64,000 bases of DNA from Halorubrum alkaliphilum (GCF_017873815.1 NZ_JAGGKQ010000013.1:1-64000), one strand, 5' to 3'; counted from the first letter of the stretch, positions 10,347 to 21,700 are shown. The notes: generated by a model from the letters alone, not told the origin. Translations and numbers: made by a program.

Positions 10347-11609
10347 ATGTCCGGATCCGAGCGTGAGTATGATGTTGTGGTGTGGGGAGCAACGGGTGTC
10401 GCCGGGCGATTCGTGTCTGAGTATCTTACTGAGCAGTACACGCCTGAGGACCTTTCACTCGCGGTCGGTGGGCGGGATCCGGAACGACTTGAGTCAGTTG
10501 CCACCGATCTCACCCGTCGCAGCGACGCGTGGGGTGACGTTCCCGTGGTGGTGGGTGACGCGACAGATCCCGAGAGTCTGCGTACACTCGCCGGAAATAC
10601 ACGAGTCGTCTGTACGACAGTCGGGCCGTACACCTCGTACGGCACACCGCTCGTTGAGGCGTGTATCGAGATGGGGACCGATTACTGTGACCTCACCGGA
10701 GAGATTAATTGGGTTCGTGAGACGATTGATCGATTCCACGACGCGGCTGTCGATGCCGAGACACGGATCGTCCACAGCTGTGGGTTCGACTCAGTCCCCG
10801 CCGATCTCGGGACACTCCTTCTCCAGTCGTATGCGATAGAGCAGTTTGACACCCCGTGTGAGACTGTTCGTATCTATTTAGAAGACGGGAGCGGTGGTGT
10901 CAGCGGTGGCACGCTGGCGAGCTTTGCCGAGTTGTTCGAAGCGGCTGAAACTGACCCGCTCGTTCAAGAAACGCTCCGGAATCCGTACTCGCTGGCACCG
11001 CCGGGCGAGCGAAGCGGTGTCGATCCCGGTGAACAACGACTGCCCCGCAATGATTCGCTCCGCGGGTCGTGGACGGCCCCCTCACCGATGGCAGCAGTGA
11101 ACGAGCGCGTGATCAGACGGAGTAATGCACTGTTAGGCTATCCGTGGGGGCATGAGTTCCGCTGTACCGAAGTCGTCACAACTGGTGATGGTCCGACGGG
11201 TGCGGTCATCGCCGGAGCGATCACCGGCGGACTCGGTCTATTCAACACCGCCATGTCGGTGGGGCCACTCCGCTCCGGGCTTCGTCGCTACGTCTTCCCT
11301 GAGCCTGGGGAAGGACCAACGCGCGAAGAAGCCGAGAACGGGTCGTTCAAAATACGACTGCTCGGGCGCGGAATGGCCACGGATGGACCGTTCACAGTTG
11401 ACGGAGAATTCAGTGCTGACAGAGATCCGGGATACGGCGCAACCGCGCGGATGCTCGGTGAGGCTGCCCTCTGTTTGGCGAACGATGATGTCGAAACGCC
11501 GTTCGATGGCGGAATACTGACGCCAGCGTCTGGCATTGGACTGCCACTTGTTGAGAAACTCCGGAGCGTCGGGTTCACCATAACCGTGAACGACGCCGAA
11601 GCGACATGA
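10347..11609 (+). CDS. Saccharopine dehydrogenase-like / trans-acting enoyl reductase family oxidoreductase
   Basis: The ATG at 10347 precedes the dinucleotide-binding start YDVVVWGATGVAGRFV, a Rossmann GxxGxxG variant, so upstream in-frame codons were excluded. The product is 420 residues, usual for this family (Lys9-like and mycobacterial trans-acting enoyl reductases). Further family traits are VCTTVGPYTSYGTPLVEAC, YCDLTGE and HSCGFDSVPADLG. It probably reduces a lipid or polyketide-like substrate with NAD(P)H. The substrate cannot be told from sequence. Haloarchaeal chromosomes commonly carry one or more copies. Confidence 0.85.
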   Translation: MSGSEREYDVVVWGATGVAGRFVSEYLTEQYTPEDLSLAVGGRDPERLESVATDLTRRSDAWGDVPVVVGDATDPESLRTLAGNTRVVCTTVGPYTSYGTPLVEACIEMGTDYCDLTGEINWVRETIDRFHDAAVDAETRIVHSCGFDSVPADLGTLLLQSYAIEQFDTPCETVRIYLEDGSGGVSGGTLASFAELFEAAETDPLVQETLRNPYSLAPPGERSGVDPGEQRLPRNDSLRGSWTAPSPMAAVNERVIRRSNALLGYPWGHEFRCTEVVTTGDGPTGAVIAGAITGGLGLFNTAMSVGPLRSGLRRYVFPEPGEGPTREEAENGSFKIRLLGRGMATDGPFTVDGEFSADRDPGYGATARMLGEAALCLANDDVETPFDGGILTPASGIGLPLVEKLRSVGFTITVNDAEAT

Positions 11610-11858
11610 GGTGACCCCACGACGCAGACACGCGCCGATGTACTCGTAGCTGCGTATGAGTCACTCAACAACGAGGTTGAACACGCACAGTACAATGCGA
11701 CGCGTATCCCAACTCGTGTAGCCGAACAGGATCGACATGTGTATGTGTCAACCGTCTTAATGAGTGGCTCTCAGGGGTACTGATACACACTCGACAGCCC
11801 GAGAAGGTGAGAATATCATCCCGAAGAGTGATATACTCATGTTTCGTACGTTGATTCG

Positions 11859-12389
11859 ATGCCAGACTCTGCCCCGGCATTTGAGGATGTGAACGACCGC
11901 GCCAAAGAGGACTGGAAGCGTGAGACCAGTCCGTTCGACCGTGTGCGGTCAGTGATGCGTACGGCGTACGAGCCCATGAGCGCGGCGACCGTTGCCGAGA
12001 ACGCCCTCACGTCGGAGCAGACAGCCCGCAAGCATCTTCGCTCGTTGGCCGAGCACGGCTACGTGGCAGAGACCGCGTCGCCGGACTCGACGGGGACGCT
12101 GTATCAGCGGGCCAAGGATTCGATCGCCCTCGAACAGGCTCGGCGTATCCTCGACGAGACGGACACCGATACGCTCTCGACACGCGTTCTGGAGATGCGC
12201 GAGGAGCTTCGAGAGTACGGCGACCGGTTCGATGCTAACTCTCCCGATGACGCCGTCCGATCCCACGCGGATATCGACGCAGAGACGCTCCTGGAGTGGC
12301 GAACGACGCGGCGGAACCTCGCATTCGCGGAGGTGGCGCTCGCGCTCAGCGCGGTCGAAAACCCCACTGATGCCGCAGAAGCGGTCTGA
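11859..12389 (+). CDS. Winged-helix regulator, likely antitoxin partner
   Basis: This 176-residue protein carries an N-terminal helix-turn-helix around residues 25-75 (MSAATVAENALTSEQTARKHLRSL), followed by a charged helical C-terminal half. It begins at the ATG at 11859, and its stop shares one base with the ATG of the next gene (TGATG), so the pair is co-translated. Similar two-gene units are frequent in haloarchaeal accessory DNA. By analogy with TumA/TumE-type modules the HTH protein would neutralise its partner and repress the operon; this role is inferred from layout. Confidence 0.7.
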   Translation: MPDSAPAFEDVNDRAKEDWKRETSPFDRVRSVMRTAYEPMSAATVAENALTSEQTARKHLRSLAEHGYVAETASPDSTGTLYQRAKDSIALEQARRILDETDTDTLSTRVLEMREELREYGDRFDANSPDDAVRSHADIDAETLLEWRTTRRNLAFAEVALALSAVENPTDAAEAV

Positions 12390-12865
12390 TGCAATTCGAC
12401 AATGGAGACGGCGAGTCTCACACACTTCGAGGCACGATCGACGTGACGAAACTCGATGCGTTCCGAGAGGCGTTCAGCGCCATCGAACCGATGGCCTCAG
12501 GCGAAATCGATGACCGACTCAACCCGCGAGAGCTCCGGATCACGATACCGTATGGCATCGGGGAGGCAGATACAACCATATTCACGGTTCGATGGACGAC
12601 GGCGGGCGACTACAATATTCATTACTCGGATACGTCCGGGCGCAACCTCCGGTGGGATATCCACCCTCACGACTTTTCAGCACCACCCGACGACCGACAC
12701 TTCCACCCGCCACCAGACGCATCCAGCGCGGATACCCACGTAGAAAAATCGTGCCTCAAGGAACCCTCAGTCGACATTGTTGCCCGGGCAATTCATCTCT
12801 TATGGCGACAGGCACTTGACGAGGGCTCAATGACGAGCATTAACGCCGGAACGAACCACCCCTGA
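12389..12865 (+). CDS. TumE/DUF6516-like protein, possible toxin
   Basis: This 158-residue protein overlaps the preceding HTH gene by one base. Its centre has FTVRW, a Tyr-rich strand, RWDIHPHD and RHFHPPPDASS, a His-rich layout like that of DUF6516 (TumE) toxins, where a strand-rich core is followed by clustered His residues. The final residues (from about 140) look like an unconserved tail. The assignment is by pattern only. If right, this is a two-gene toxin-antitoxin module lying between metabolic genes. Confidence 0.55.
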   Translation: MQFDNGDGESHTLRGTIDVTKLDAFREAFSAIEPMASGEIDDRLNPRELRITIPYGIGEADTTIFTVRWTTAGDYNIHYSDTSGRNLRWDIHPHDFSAPPDDRHFHPPPDASSADTHVEKSCLKEPSVDIVARAIHLLWRQALDEGSMTSINAGTNHP

Positions 12866-12998
12866 CCGCGCTCAACACAGGGTATCGGTACTCAGTCGGA
12901 TTCCTCTCACATCTGAAGCCGTGAGGCTCCTCCTTGTTTCTCTGTGAATAGACCGCTGTCCTCCAGAATCAGTGGGTTCGAGTCATATCGTTTGAGTG

Positions 12999-13805
12999 CT
13001 ACTCGGTGCAGTTATCAACAAATTCTGTGATGATTCGGTTGAATTTGTCTGGTTCTTCGAGGAATGGACAGTGCCCACTGTCTGTGAATCGTTCAAGGGT
13101 AGCGTTCGGCGTCTGCTCTGCGATGTATTCGACTCCAGCAGGGTCTAACAACGTGTCGTCTTCACCGACGCAGACGAGCGTTGGGATATCTACATCACTG
13201 AGAACATCGCGGTAGTCGCGGACTGATTGATCGAAGAAGATCGCGCTTTTGATCGCGGGGGGAACGCGGGCGATCTCGTCGAACACGAGCTGTCGGATGT
13301 CGGCAGGCGGTTCGTTAGCGAACATCTGGTCGATCAGTACCGCACCCAGTTCGTGGTGATCCGTTTGCGCGAGTTCCATGAGATCAATCAGTTCATCGAA
13401 GTCAAACACGCCGTGCTCGTAGTCCTCTTGTTCGAGATCGAGCGGTTGTTGCTCGACGGATACGAACCCGGAGAGTCGGTCAGTGCCGAAGTGGTCGATG
13501 TACTCCCACGCAACCAGCGATCCCATTGACCATCCGACGAGCACGATATTCTCGAAGCTTTGACTCTCAAGGAACGCTTCGAGATCAGCGGCATACGTCG
13601 GGAGTGTATGACCGGTCTCTGACTTCGCAGACCGACCATGACCACGGAAATCAAGCACGACTGGCCGGTGGTCTTCAGCGATGCTGTTCTGCTGTTCGTT
13701 GAAGAACCGGCTACCCATCAACACGCCATGGAGAAAGACGACTGGCGTTCCATCACCTGATTCTTCATAGTACAACTGGGTGCCGTTGATTGTTTCTGTC
13801 GGCAT
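12999..13805 (-). CDS. Alpha/beta-hydrolase
   Basis: This 268-residue alpha/beta-hydrolase has an oxyanion-side motif VVFLHGVLMGSRFF near residue 25, DFRGHGRS, and the nucleophile elbow VGWSMGSLVAW (Ser near residue 94). The acid is probably Asp in CVGEDDTLLDP, and the catalytic His lies in DSGHCPFLEEP near the end. This is the usual order and length for epoxide-hydrolase/lactonase-type enzymes acting on small esters or related compounds. The gene is divergent from the threonine dehydratase gene, with overlapping upstream regions. Confidence 0.85.
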   Translation of the reverse strand: MPTETINGTQLYYEESGDGTPVVFLHGVLMGSRFFNEQQNSIAEDHRPVVLDFRGHGRSAKSETGHTLPTYAADLEAFLESQSFENIVLVGWSMGSLVAWEYIDHFGTDRLSGFVSVEQQPLDLEQEDYEHGVFDFDELIDLMELAQTDHHELGAVLIDQMFANEPPADIRQLVFDEIARVPPAIKSAIFFDQSVRDYRDVLSDVDIPTLVCVGEDDTLLDPAGVEYIAEQTPNATLERFTDSGHCPFLEEPDKFNRIITEFVDNCTE

Positions 13806-13900
13806 ACGTGATCGTTGCTGACGGAGAGGTTAGTTGTTGCCCGTCAGAACGTGGTCCGGTGAGGGGTAGTTTCACGCGTGTTGAGGACAGTGATTCGAGT

Positions 13901-14926
13901 ATGTCGTCGTCCTCACACCATCGTGTAGAGTCGCCCGATGCCTCAACGATTTTCGAATACCACGACCTTACCCCGCCAACGACTGCTGACGTGTATCGAG
14001 CAAAGAAGGATCTCAGTGGGCATCTCCCCCAGACGCCGCTCGTCAAGAGTGAATGGCTCTCTGAAAAGTACGAGGCTGAAATCTACCTGAAACGAGAGGA
14101 TACGCTTCCGACGGGGTCGTTCAAGATTCGTGGTATCACGTGTCTTCTTGCTGGGTTGAGTGAGGAGTTCCGGCAGCAAGGAGTCATAACAGCAAGCACT
14201 GGAAACTACGGACGCGCACTCTCACAAGCCGCCCGTTGGTTCGGTACTGACGCACTCGTCACCGTCCCGGAGGGGACGGGCCAGAACCGGATTGATGGGA
14301 TCGAACGACTTGGCGGGCGTGTCGAAGTCGTCGGTGCCGATTACGATGACGCCGCAGAGTGGGCAGCCGACCTGGCTGCTGAAGAGGGATATCGATACGT
14401 CCATCCTGGTAATGAACGGCGAGTGATCGCCGGCACCGGAACTGCGGGACTGGAAATCGCCGAGACACTCCCTGACGTGGATGTTGTTCTCGGGCCGATT
14501 GGGGCCGGTAGCATCGGAGCTGGCTACAGTCTCTCGGTTGGGCAGGTTACTGATGCCGATGTAATCGGCGTTCAAGCCGCCAACGTTGACGCGGCCTACC
14601 AAGCGTGGCGGACCGGTGATCTGACTCCACAAGAGGAGGCTAATACGTTCGCTGACGGCATCGCAGCGCGCGTCCCGTATGCCCTTCCAATGGAGGTGAT
14701 GCGGGAGCACATGGACGAGATGTACACGGTGAGTGAAGCGGAAATCGTCGAGACGGTAGCGGCGGTGTTCCGAGAAGAACGCATCTTGATGGAAGGCGCG
14801 TGTGCGCCGCCGTTCGCCATCCTCGAAACGCTCCGAGGCGAAATAAACGGGCAGACAGTCGTCATTCCGGTCACCGGTCGGAACCTCCCTGGCTCAAAGG
14901 TTGAACAAGTGGTGTGCGACGCCTGA
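13901..14926 (+). CDS. Threonine ammonia-lyase-like PLP enzyme
   Basis: The product is 341 residues from the ATG at 13901. It has the PLP lysine in TGSFKIRG (near residue 63), the substrate Asn loop ASTGNYGRALS, a glycine-rich phosphate-binding loop GPIGAGSIGAG, and an ending of type-II-fold PLP enzymes (VIPVTGRNL). These fit threonine/serine dehydratases, which convert threonine to 2-oxobutanoate and ammonia. No C-terminal ACT-like regulatory domain is present, so it is a catabolic or unregulated form. The upstream in-frame segment (13790-13900) overlaps the divergent hydrolase and was excluded. Confidence 0.85.
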   Translation: MSSSSHHRVESPDASTIFEYHDLTPPTTADVYRAKKDLSGHLPQTPLVKSEWLSEKYEAEIYLKREDTLPTGSFKIRGITCLLAGLSEEFRQQGVITASTGNYGRALSQAARWFGTDALVTVPEGTGQNRIDGIERLGGRVEVVGADYDDAAEWAADLAAEEGYRYVHPGNERRVIAGTGTAGLEIAETLPDVDVVLGPIGAGSIGAGYSLSVGQVTDADVIGVQAANVDAAYQAWRTGDLTPQEEANTFADGIAARVPYALPMEVMREHMDEMYTVSEAEIVETVAAVFREERILMEGACAPPFAILETLRGEINGQTVVIPVTGRNLPGSKVEQVVCDA

Positions 14927-15073
14927 CTTGCCAGGAGGTCACACCACACACCAACCTCATTTAATACGGGGATTAGGTCCCCGTCATCCGTCGGTTTGGG
15001 CATATCCCACTCAACGGTTTGACACCAACATCTAGATACACGTTCTCAAGTGGATCTTTCAGGTATCAGGGTC

Positions 15074-15086
15074 GGTCTTTTTATAC
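15074..15086 (+). promoter_or_regulatory. TATA-like box upstream of second AddB-like gene
   Basis: The box CTTTTTATACG lies about 95 bases before the chosen start of the AddB-like gene. At archaeal spacing, transcription would start near 15105. The gap 14927-15180 holds no other gene that I can see. Confidence 0.35.
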
Positions 15087-15180
15087 GTGAGCTCTTTTTG
15101 CACCATTGCTCCTCGTTTCGTGTTCGGGTGGGTTCAAGCGATCCAAAGTATCATTCGGGGCGGGCGTGTCGGGTGTGGGT

Positions 15181-18100
15181 ATGGTTGTGGTTCGCGGTGA
15201 GCGGTTAGATCAGTTCTTGCTGCGACAGTGGGAGAGCGGGGTGCCGCATGGGCTTGGGGAGCGGTCGGGGCGGTTGTGTGTGACGGCCGGGTCGATCGCG
15301 GAGCGGAATCTGAAGCGGTCGCTCGTGTCAGAGGGAGTGCCGGCGTCGCAGGCGGCGTCGTACTCGTCTATCGAGGATATTGCGCGGGCGGTCCTCTCCG
15401 CTCACCACGGGTCACGGGCGGCAGTGCTGGATCCGTCGTTGCGACGGCGAGCTATCGTTGAGATCGTATCGGAGGCTGCGTGTGAGAAGCCGGAAACGCC
15501 GCTTGAGCGGTTCGTCGATCGGGTCGAATGGGATGAGGACGCGTATGCGCGCTTGTCATCGGAGCTTGAAGCGTATTTCCGGGCGTCGAACGTCGGAGCG
15601 CCATCTGAAGCGTACCGGGGTCACGAGTCGTTGAAGGCGGTCGCTGCAGGACTGTCGGATCCGTTCGCGGCGTGGAAATCATCACAGGGGTTGGCGGCGT
15701 TTGCGAAGATTCACGCAGCGTTACGTGAGCGGATGCAGGAAGTGCCGGCACACGTGTATTTGTCGCGGAGTCACTTGGTTGCGGCTGCGAGCGAGCGGCT
15801 CGCTGGTGAGTGGGAGGCGGTGTTTCCGACGGTTGAATGGGTCGGTGTGGCGACGGTGAACGTGTTTGACAACCCGACGACGCGGTTACTCGCGGCGCTA
15901 GACGATCTTTCGGGTGGGCCGACGGTGAACGTGTTTGGTCGGTCGGGAACGCGAACGGATCTGGTATCGCGGTTACGGGCCGTCGGGGTGGATGTCACTG
16001 AGGGTACGGCGGAACGGTCGGCGGTGAGTGAGGCGGTTGACGACGTGTTGGCGGTGGCGCAAAACGAGTTCGAGGGTGAGGAGCCGGCAGGTGGCGTGGA
16101 GTTGGTCGAGGCACCGGATCATCGGCGCGAAGTGGAGGCGGTGGCGGCGCGGATACGGGAGTTGTTTGCTGATGGTGTGGTGCCGAAAGACGTCGTTGTC
16201 GTGGCGCGTGATGCTGGTGCGTACCGGTCAGTGGTTGAGGACGTGTTCACGACGAACGAGTTCCCGTATCACGTGGAGACGCGGGTGTTGATGGGGAACG
16301 TGCCGGCGTACCGGTTCGTGAAGGCGACGATCGATCTGATCGCGGTAGTGTCGGAAAGGCCGAACGCATCAGTCGGATATGAGGCGGTAATCGGTCCGTT
16401 ACGGCTCGGGTTGTGTGTACTGGACACGGACGTGGGATCGTGGCCGGTGCCGCAGGCGGAGTTTCTGCGGCTCGAAGAGGAGTTCGCGGCGGCCGAAGAG
16501 ACGTCTGGGCCGCGAAGCGTGTCGGAGTGGGCTGAGTTCACGGGTGACCGGTCGGGGCGTGAGTGGGAGATCGCGTCGGTGTACCTAGCGTGGATTCAGG
16601 AGCAAGCTGACCGGTCGGTGCCTGACGGAGCGTGGCTGAGTGAGTGGATTCAGCGACTGTTAGGGCAGCACATAGAGCAGATGGTAGGAACCGACGTGCA
16701 GAGCCCGGTTGGTCCGATGGTGGATCCGAGCCGCTCGGACTTGTCGTCGAAACACGAGAGTCATTACGCGGAACGCGTACAGGATCAGGCTGGGCGAGTC
16801 AGGGCGTACGTGGACCGAGCGGGGCAGTTGACCCCTACTGATGCTGGGAGTGGGTGGGAGCTTGCTGCGCGGGCGGTCGGTGACGTGATGGGCAGTGAGT
16901 CGATCGGGACGCGGAACGCGGACGCGAGCGCGGTACGAGTGGTGGACGCCGGTAACACGTACTTCCTCGATGCAGCACACGTGTTCGTGCTCGGGTTGTC
17001 CGCGGAGACGTTCCCGCAATCGTTCACACCACCGACGTTTCTACATGAAGACTTGTTCGACGCGGTGTACGACGTGGCACACGGAGCTGACGGCGAAACG
17101 ACGGAAGACGTGGACCCGTACGTGTTTTACGAGAATCGACAGAGCCAGTACGGCCAAGACCTCGATTTGTACGAGGCAGCGGCGGGTGTCAGTGCTGAAT
17201 CCGTGACGTTGCTGCACAATTACCTGGATTCGGCGTCGGATCCGGTGGCGTGGTCGTCGTTCGTCGATTACCTCGATCCGGAGGCAACGGAGGACGCGTA
17301 CGTGTCCCGGATCGCCGTTGATGACTGGTTACCAACGGTGCGTGGAGCTTCCGGTGCCACGGCAGGGACGGCCACCCCGGATGATTCGGTAGCGAAACAC
17401 GGTGCGGTGTCGGCGTGGAGTGAGTTGGCCGGGCGGGATCGGCTGCGAGCGTACGCGTTTCATGCGGCGGACGCAGGTCACGTGTCCGGCCCGTCTATCT
17501 CGCCGATCGCGTTCACGCGGCTGGCGTTGTGGACGGACGGCGAGGCGTTCCACGGGACGATCCGCCCGCGGGTTGACCGGTTGACGACCCCGACGTTCCG
17601 CGTTGGCGTTGACGAAGCGGACGCAGCGTTCTCGCCGGACATCGACCGAGAAGCAGTGACGGGTGACCCGGCACGGTCGTTTGAAGCCGATCTGTACGCA
17701 CAGTGTGAGCTGAAATACTACTTCTACCAGTACCTGTTCAACCGAGACGGTGACGAAATCGACCGCAATCGGATTCCAGACGGGCGGCAGTCGAATCCGA
17801 CGAGTCGCTTCGGGCGCGTGCCACGGCTGCTTCGTGAACAGCACGTGACAGACCGGTATGGAGACGCGATCCGTGTGCTGATCGAGGAACTTGCGCCGGA
17901 CCGGCAGGCAGATTTGAACGCGTTCAGCGACCCCGGCGCGGTCGTTGCGTGGTGGCGTGAGAACGCGCCGTCGAACGCACCGCCGTCGATCGCGCAGTCA
18001 CTCATTCGGGAGTACGAGCGCGTTCAGTCGGAATTGGCGGCCGGGGTAACCCGTAACTGGGACTGGGTCGGTGGGCGAACAATTGATGCGGGCGACGGGT

Positions 18101-18747
18101 CGCTCGCGCTCGGCCCCCACCGGGTCGATACGGTGACGTTTCCGGCAGCAGATGAGCCGGACCCCGACGGTCGTGACGCGGGACCGTATCACCTCCCGGT
18201 TTTTTACGTCGCTGAACGCGGTGCAGCAACGCACGCACCGAAACTGTGCTGGGAGCCGCCGCGTGACGGGGCGTTGCGGCCACAGGAGTGTCACGACGTG
18301 TGCCGGCAGTGTGATGGCGCGACCTGGTGTCAAATCGGGTCGAAATTCGACCTCGATCACCGGTTACACGGGGCCGCGATCGAATATACCGATCCGATCG
18401 GCGTGGTGTTCGTTGAACAAGGCGTGAGCGGGCCGAGCGGCCGAAACGGGTACCTTGTCACGCAACCAGGGACGGAAGACTGTCTTGATGCGGTCGAACA
18501 GACGGAACGACGCGTGACACCGGCAACGTGGCAGCGCTTGGCAGAATCGTGGCGGGCGGATCTCACGGAGCACCTCGAAGCGATGCAGCATGACATCGGT
18601 GAGACGGCCGTGTACAACGTGGACGAAGCGTTCGTGGGCGAAGGGACGGATCGGTACGGGAACAACACGGGAAGCGGTGACAACGGCTGTGCGACGTGCG
18701 TGTATCGTGACCTGTGTCAGCTACCCCAAAAGGTGAACGAGCGATGA
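15181..18747 (+). CDS. AddB-like protein with degenerate nuclease domain (copy 2)
   Basis: The product is 1188 residues from the ATG at 15181; the open frame reaches back to 15106 with a TTG, but the conserved part begins after 15181. The protein has a helicase-fold scaffold without a visible Walker A. A Cys lies in ADLYAQCELKYYFYQYLF and a terminal CATCVYRDLC, matching the cysteine frame of AddB iron-sulfur nucleases. Between them the catalytic DYKTG block is not found: the equivalent stretch reads FYVAERG. An extra zinc-finger-like CHDVCRQCDGATWC is inserted instead. It is thus probably a structural, catalytically dead AddB partner. Its stop overlaps the ATG of the AddA-like gene. Confidence 0.78.
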   Translation: MVVVRGERLDQFLLRQWESGVPHGLGERSGRLCVTAGSIAERNLKRSLVSEGVPASQAASYSSIEDIARAVLSAHHGSRAAVLDPSLRRRAIVEIVSEAACEKPETPLERFVDRVEWDEDAYARLSSELEAYFRASNVGAPSEAYRGHESLKAVAAGLSDPFAAWKSSQGLAAFAKIHAALRERMQEVPAHVYLSRSHLVAAASERLAGEWEAVFPTVEWVGVATVNVFDNPTTRLLAALDDLSGGPTVNVFGRSGTRTDLVSRLRAVGVDVTEGTAERSAVSEAVDDVLAVAQNEFEGEEPAGGVELVEAPDHRREVEAVAARIRELFADGVVPKDVVVVARDAGAYRSVVEDVFTTNEFPYHVETRVLMGNVPAYRFVKATIDLIAVVSERPNASVGYEAVIGPLRLGLCVLDTDVGSWPVPQAEFLRLEEEFAAAEETSGPRSVSEWAEFTGDRSGREWEIASVYLAWIQEQADRSVPDGAWLSEWIQRLLGQHIEQMVGTDVQSPVGPMVDPSRSDLSSKHESHYAERVQDQAGRVRAYVDRAGQLTPTDAGSGWELAARAVGDVMGSESIGTRNADASAVRVVDAGNTYFLDAAHVFVLGLSAETFPQSFTPPTFLHEDLFDAVYDVAHGADGETTEDVDPYVFYENRQSQYGQDLDLYEAAAGVSAESVTLLHNYLDSASDPVAWSSFVDYLDPEATEDAYVSRIAVDDWLPTVRGASGATAGTATPDDSVAKHGAVSAWSELAGRDRLRAYAFHAADAGHVSGPSISPIAFTRLALWTDGEAFHGTIRPRVDRLTTPTFRVGVDEADAAFSPDIDREAVTGDPARSFEADLYAQCELKYYFYQYLFNRDGDEIDRNRIPDGRQSNPTSRFGRVPRLLREQHVTDRYGDAIRVLIEELAPDRQADLNAFSDPGAVVAWWRENAPSNAPPSIAQSLIREYERVQSELAAGVTRNWDWVGGRTIDAGDGSLALGPHRVDTVTFPAADEPDPDGRDAGPYHLPVFYVAERGAATHAPKLCWEPPRDGALRPQECHDVCRQCDGATWCQIGSKFDLDHRLHGAAIEYTDPIGVVFVEQGVSGPSGRNGYLVTQPGTEDCLDAVEQTERRVTPATWQRLAESWRADLTEHLEAMQHDIGETAVYNVDEAFVGEGTDRYGNNTGSGDNGCATCVYRDLCQLPQKVNER

Positions 18748-21700
18748 CGGGGCGTATCTCCGCGATACCGCCGTTGGAGACGCGGGGCAGCGTGTCGTTG
18801 AAGGGCCCGCAGCAAACCGTGTTCGACAGGTTCCATGACCCGCAGTACGGTCGCGTGTGTGTGAACGCCGGCGCGGGGACCGGGAAGACGATGACGATGA
18901 TCCGAACGGTCGCACAGGCCGTCGTCGCGGAGGACGACGCCGGGCGTGATCCGTTCGATCAGATCCTGTTGACGACGTTCTCGAACGACGCGGCACACGA
19001 GCTCAAAACGCGGCTGAAAACGCAGCTCCGTGAACACGACGCCGTCACAACTGACCAGTTGAGCGACGCGGTGTGGCGGAACATCGAAACGAACGCGGAT
19101 ATCGGCACGATCGACGGGTTCCTCCAAGGGTTACTCGAAGAGATCGCTGTTGATATCGGGGTGCCGGCATCGTTCGAGATCCGCGATTCGGTTACCGAAT
19201 CCGATCTCATCGATACCGTGTTCGATGCTGTGCGGGGTGACTGTCCGTCGGAACTCAGGCAACTCCGCGACGCGTTCCCGCCAACGGACGATCAGCCGGC
19301 CGGCTACCGTGATCTAGTCGTACAGATCCAACAGAAGTGCCGGGAGTACTGCTGGACGCCGGCGAAAGCCACACGACACCTTCGAAAGAGCCTCACGGAA
19401 ATGCACGCCGGGCACGACCGGCCAGCAACCATCGATGACGTACAGGAAATCCTGGAGTCACTTGTACCGAATCCATCGATGCTATCCGATACCGACGACG
19501 ACGCCCTCGCGCAACTACTCGTACACGTCCAAGAGACGTACGAGAACACGGCAGCGGTGATCGACGCGTTCAGCGTGGTGCTCGAATCGTTCGAACGGCA
19601 TTACGACCGGTTAACGCTCGAAACCGGCGCACTATCACACACTGACGTGACGTTTCTCCTCGTCAGGGAACTCGACGGCGACGCACACGGCTTGGATGGC
19701 CGCCTCCCGTCGGCTGTCGCCGATCGGTGGCGGGACAGCCTCGCCTCGCGGTACCAGTACGTGTTCGTCGATGAGGTACAGGACACGAGTTACGCGCAGT
19801 GTCAAGTGCTGTCTCACGTGATCCGTAACGACGCACACCAGACGCAAGTGCTGTTGATCGGCGACGTGAAACAGTCGATTTACGAGTGGCGGTCGGCGGA
19901 ACCGGAAATATTCGGCGACGTGATCGATGCCGCACAACGCGCGGACAACCTCCGTGACCGGGACGTCGAACCGAGTGTCGTCGATGATCACTTCGGGATC
20001 CGCGGGTTGACGCACGTCCCGTTGACGCTGAACTTTCGCAGTCACCCGGACATCATCGCGGCGGCCAACCGACTGTTCTCGCACGTGTTCTCACACCCGA
20101 GCCTCGGCGGTATGGGTGACATCGACATCGCGTATGAACCGTTAGACGCGTTCCGTGACGACGGCGACGCGAATCAGGCACGCGTTCACGCGATGGATTT
20201 CTCCGGGAACACGACGCGTGACGACTGGGTTCGCGTCGAAACCGAGCGCATCGCTTCGACGATTGCGACGATCGTTGACCCTGACGACGACCCGCCGGTG
20301 CGGGTCGATCCGTACACGAAATCCGAAGCGAGTACGCCCGTGCCACCGGACCCGGGTGACATCACGCTACTGTTCAGATCGCGGTCTCGCATGGAGGAGT
20401 ACGCCACCGCGCTTCGAGATCGCGGCCTCCGCGCCGCAGTCGATGCGAGCGATGACCTGTTCGAAACAACCGAGATCAAACTCATCATCGACATTCTCGA
20501 ATGGTTCGCTAACCCACACTCCCGTCCGTCGTTACTACGTATCCTCAGGTCCCCGTTGGTCGCGGTTTCCGATGAGACGCTTCGGACCGTCCCGCGGTTC
20601 AACGGCAGCGTCCAAGCGTTGCTCGACGACTGGCCCGAACGCCTCCCATCCGACGATCGTGACCGAATCGCTGGGCTCGTCGCGCTCCGAGATGACTTAC
20701 GGTGGAGTCGTGAAGAGGCGAAATCCGATCTCGTCCACAAGATCCTCCGACATTCAGGGTTCGAGACCGTCCTGCTCACGAACCCGAAAGCGATCCGTGA
20801 GTACGGGAACCTGTGGACACTCACCGAACTCATCGACCAATGGGAAGAAGACGAACTCCTCGCGTATCGAGAACTCGTCGATCGACTCACGACGCTACGA
20901 GATTTGACACCGCAGAACCAACCGGACTTCACCGTCGCACCGATCGCCAGCGAAGAAAACGACGACGCGGTCGTACTAACCACTGTACACGCGTCGAAGG
21001 GTCGTGAGTTCCCCGTCGTGTTCCTCGTCGATCTGTTGAACCGACTCAACTTCCCGCGCTCGCAACTCAACCGGCTCGTCTGTAGTCGCCGCGACGGGCT
21101 CGCCATCCGCCCGCAACCCGGTGACACACCATTCCCCGAGGGACTCGATATGGATAGTCCGGACGATGACGGCGTCTGGCTCGGAACCGATCGGTCCAAC
21201 GGCCCGATCGCAACGGCAACCGGCCCGATTTGGCTCTCCGACGAGCGAACCGACGACGGACAGTTCCAGTACGGGAATCAGTTGAACCGACATCTCGAAA
21301 GAGAGGTCGCCGAATCGTGGCGGAATCTCTACGTCGCGTTCACTCGCGCCGCCGACCACGTCTTCTTCGGCCTCTGCACCGACCAGATCTACCACGGAGA
21401 GTACACCACGTGGATGGCACCGATGCGAGACGTGTTCTTCCCAGACACCGACGCACCAACCGGGACCGTCGAACTCACGCCAACCGACGACCGCCTCGAT
21501 GATCGTGCCGGACACTCCACTGCCAGCACCGGTAGTCACGATCCGTTCACACTCGGAATTGATGACGTGCCGCTCAACGCTACACCGCGCGTCTCACAGG
21601 ATCGTGAACCGTTACCCGCTGTTGACGAGTTCCTCGCCGGAACACCGGAGACAGATACGATTGACGCGCTCCCGTTACGACCACAGTCACTGACGGCGAC

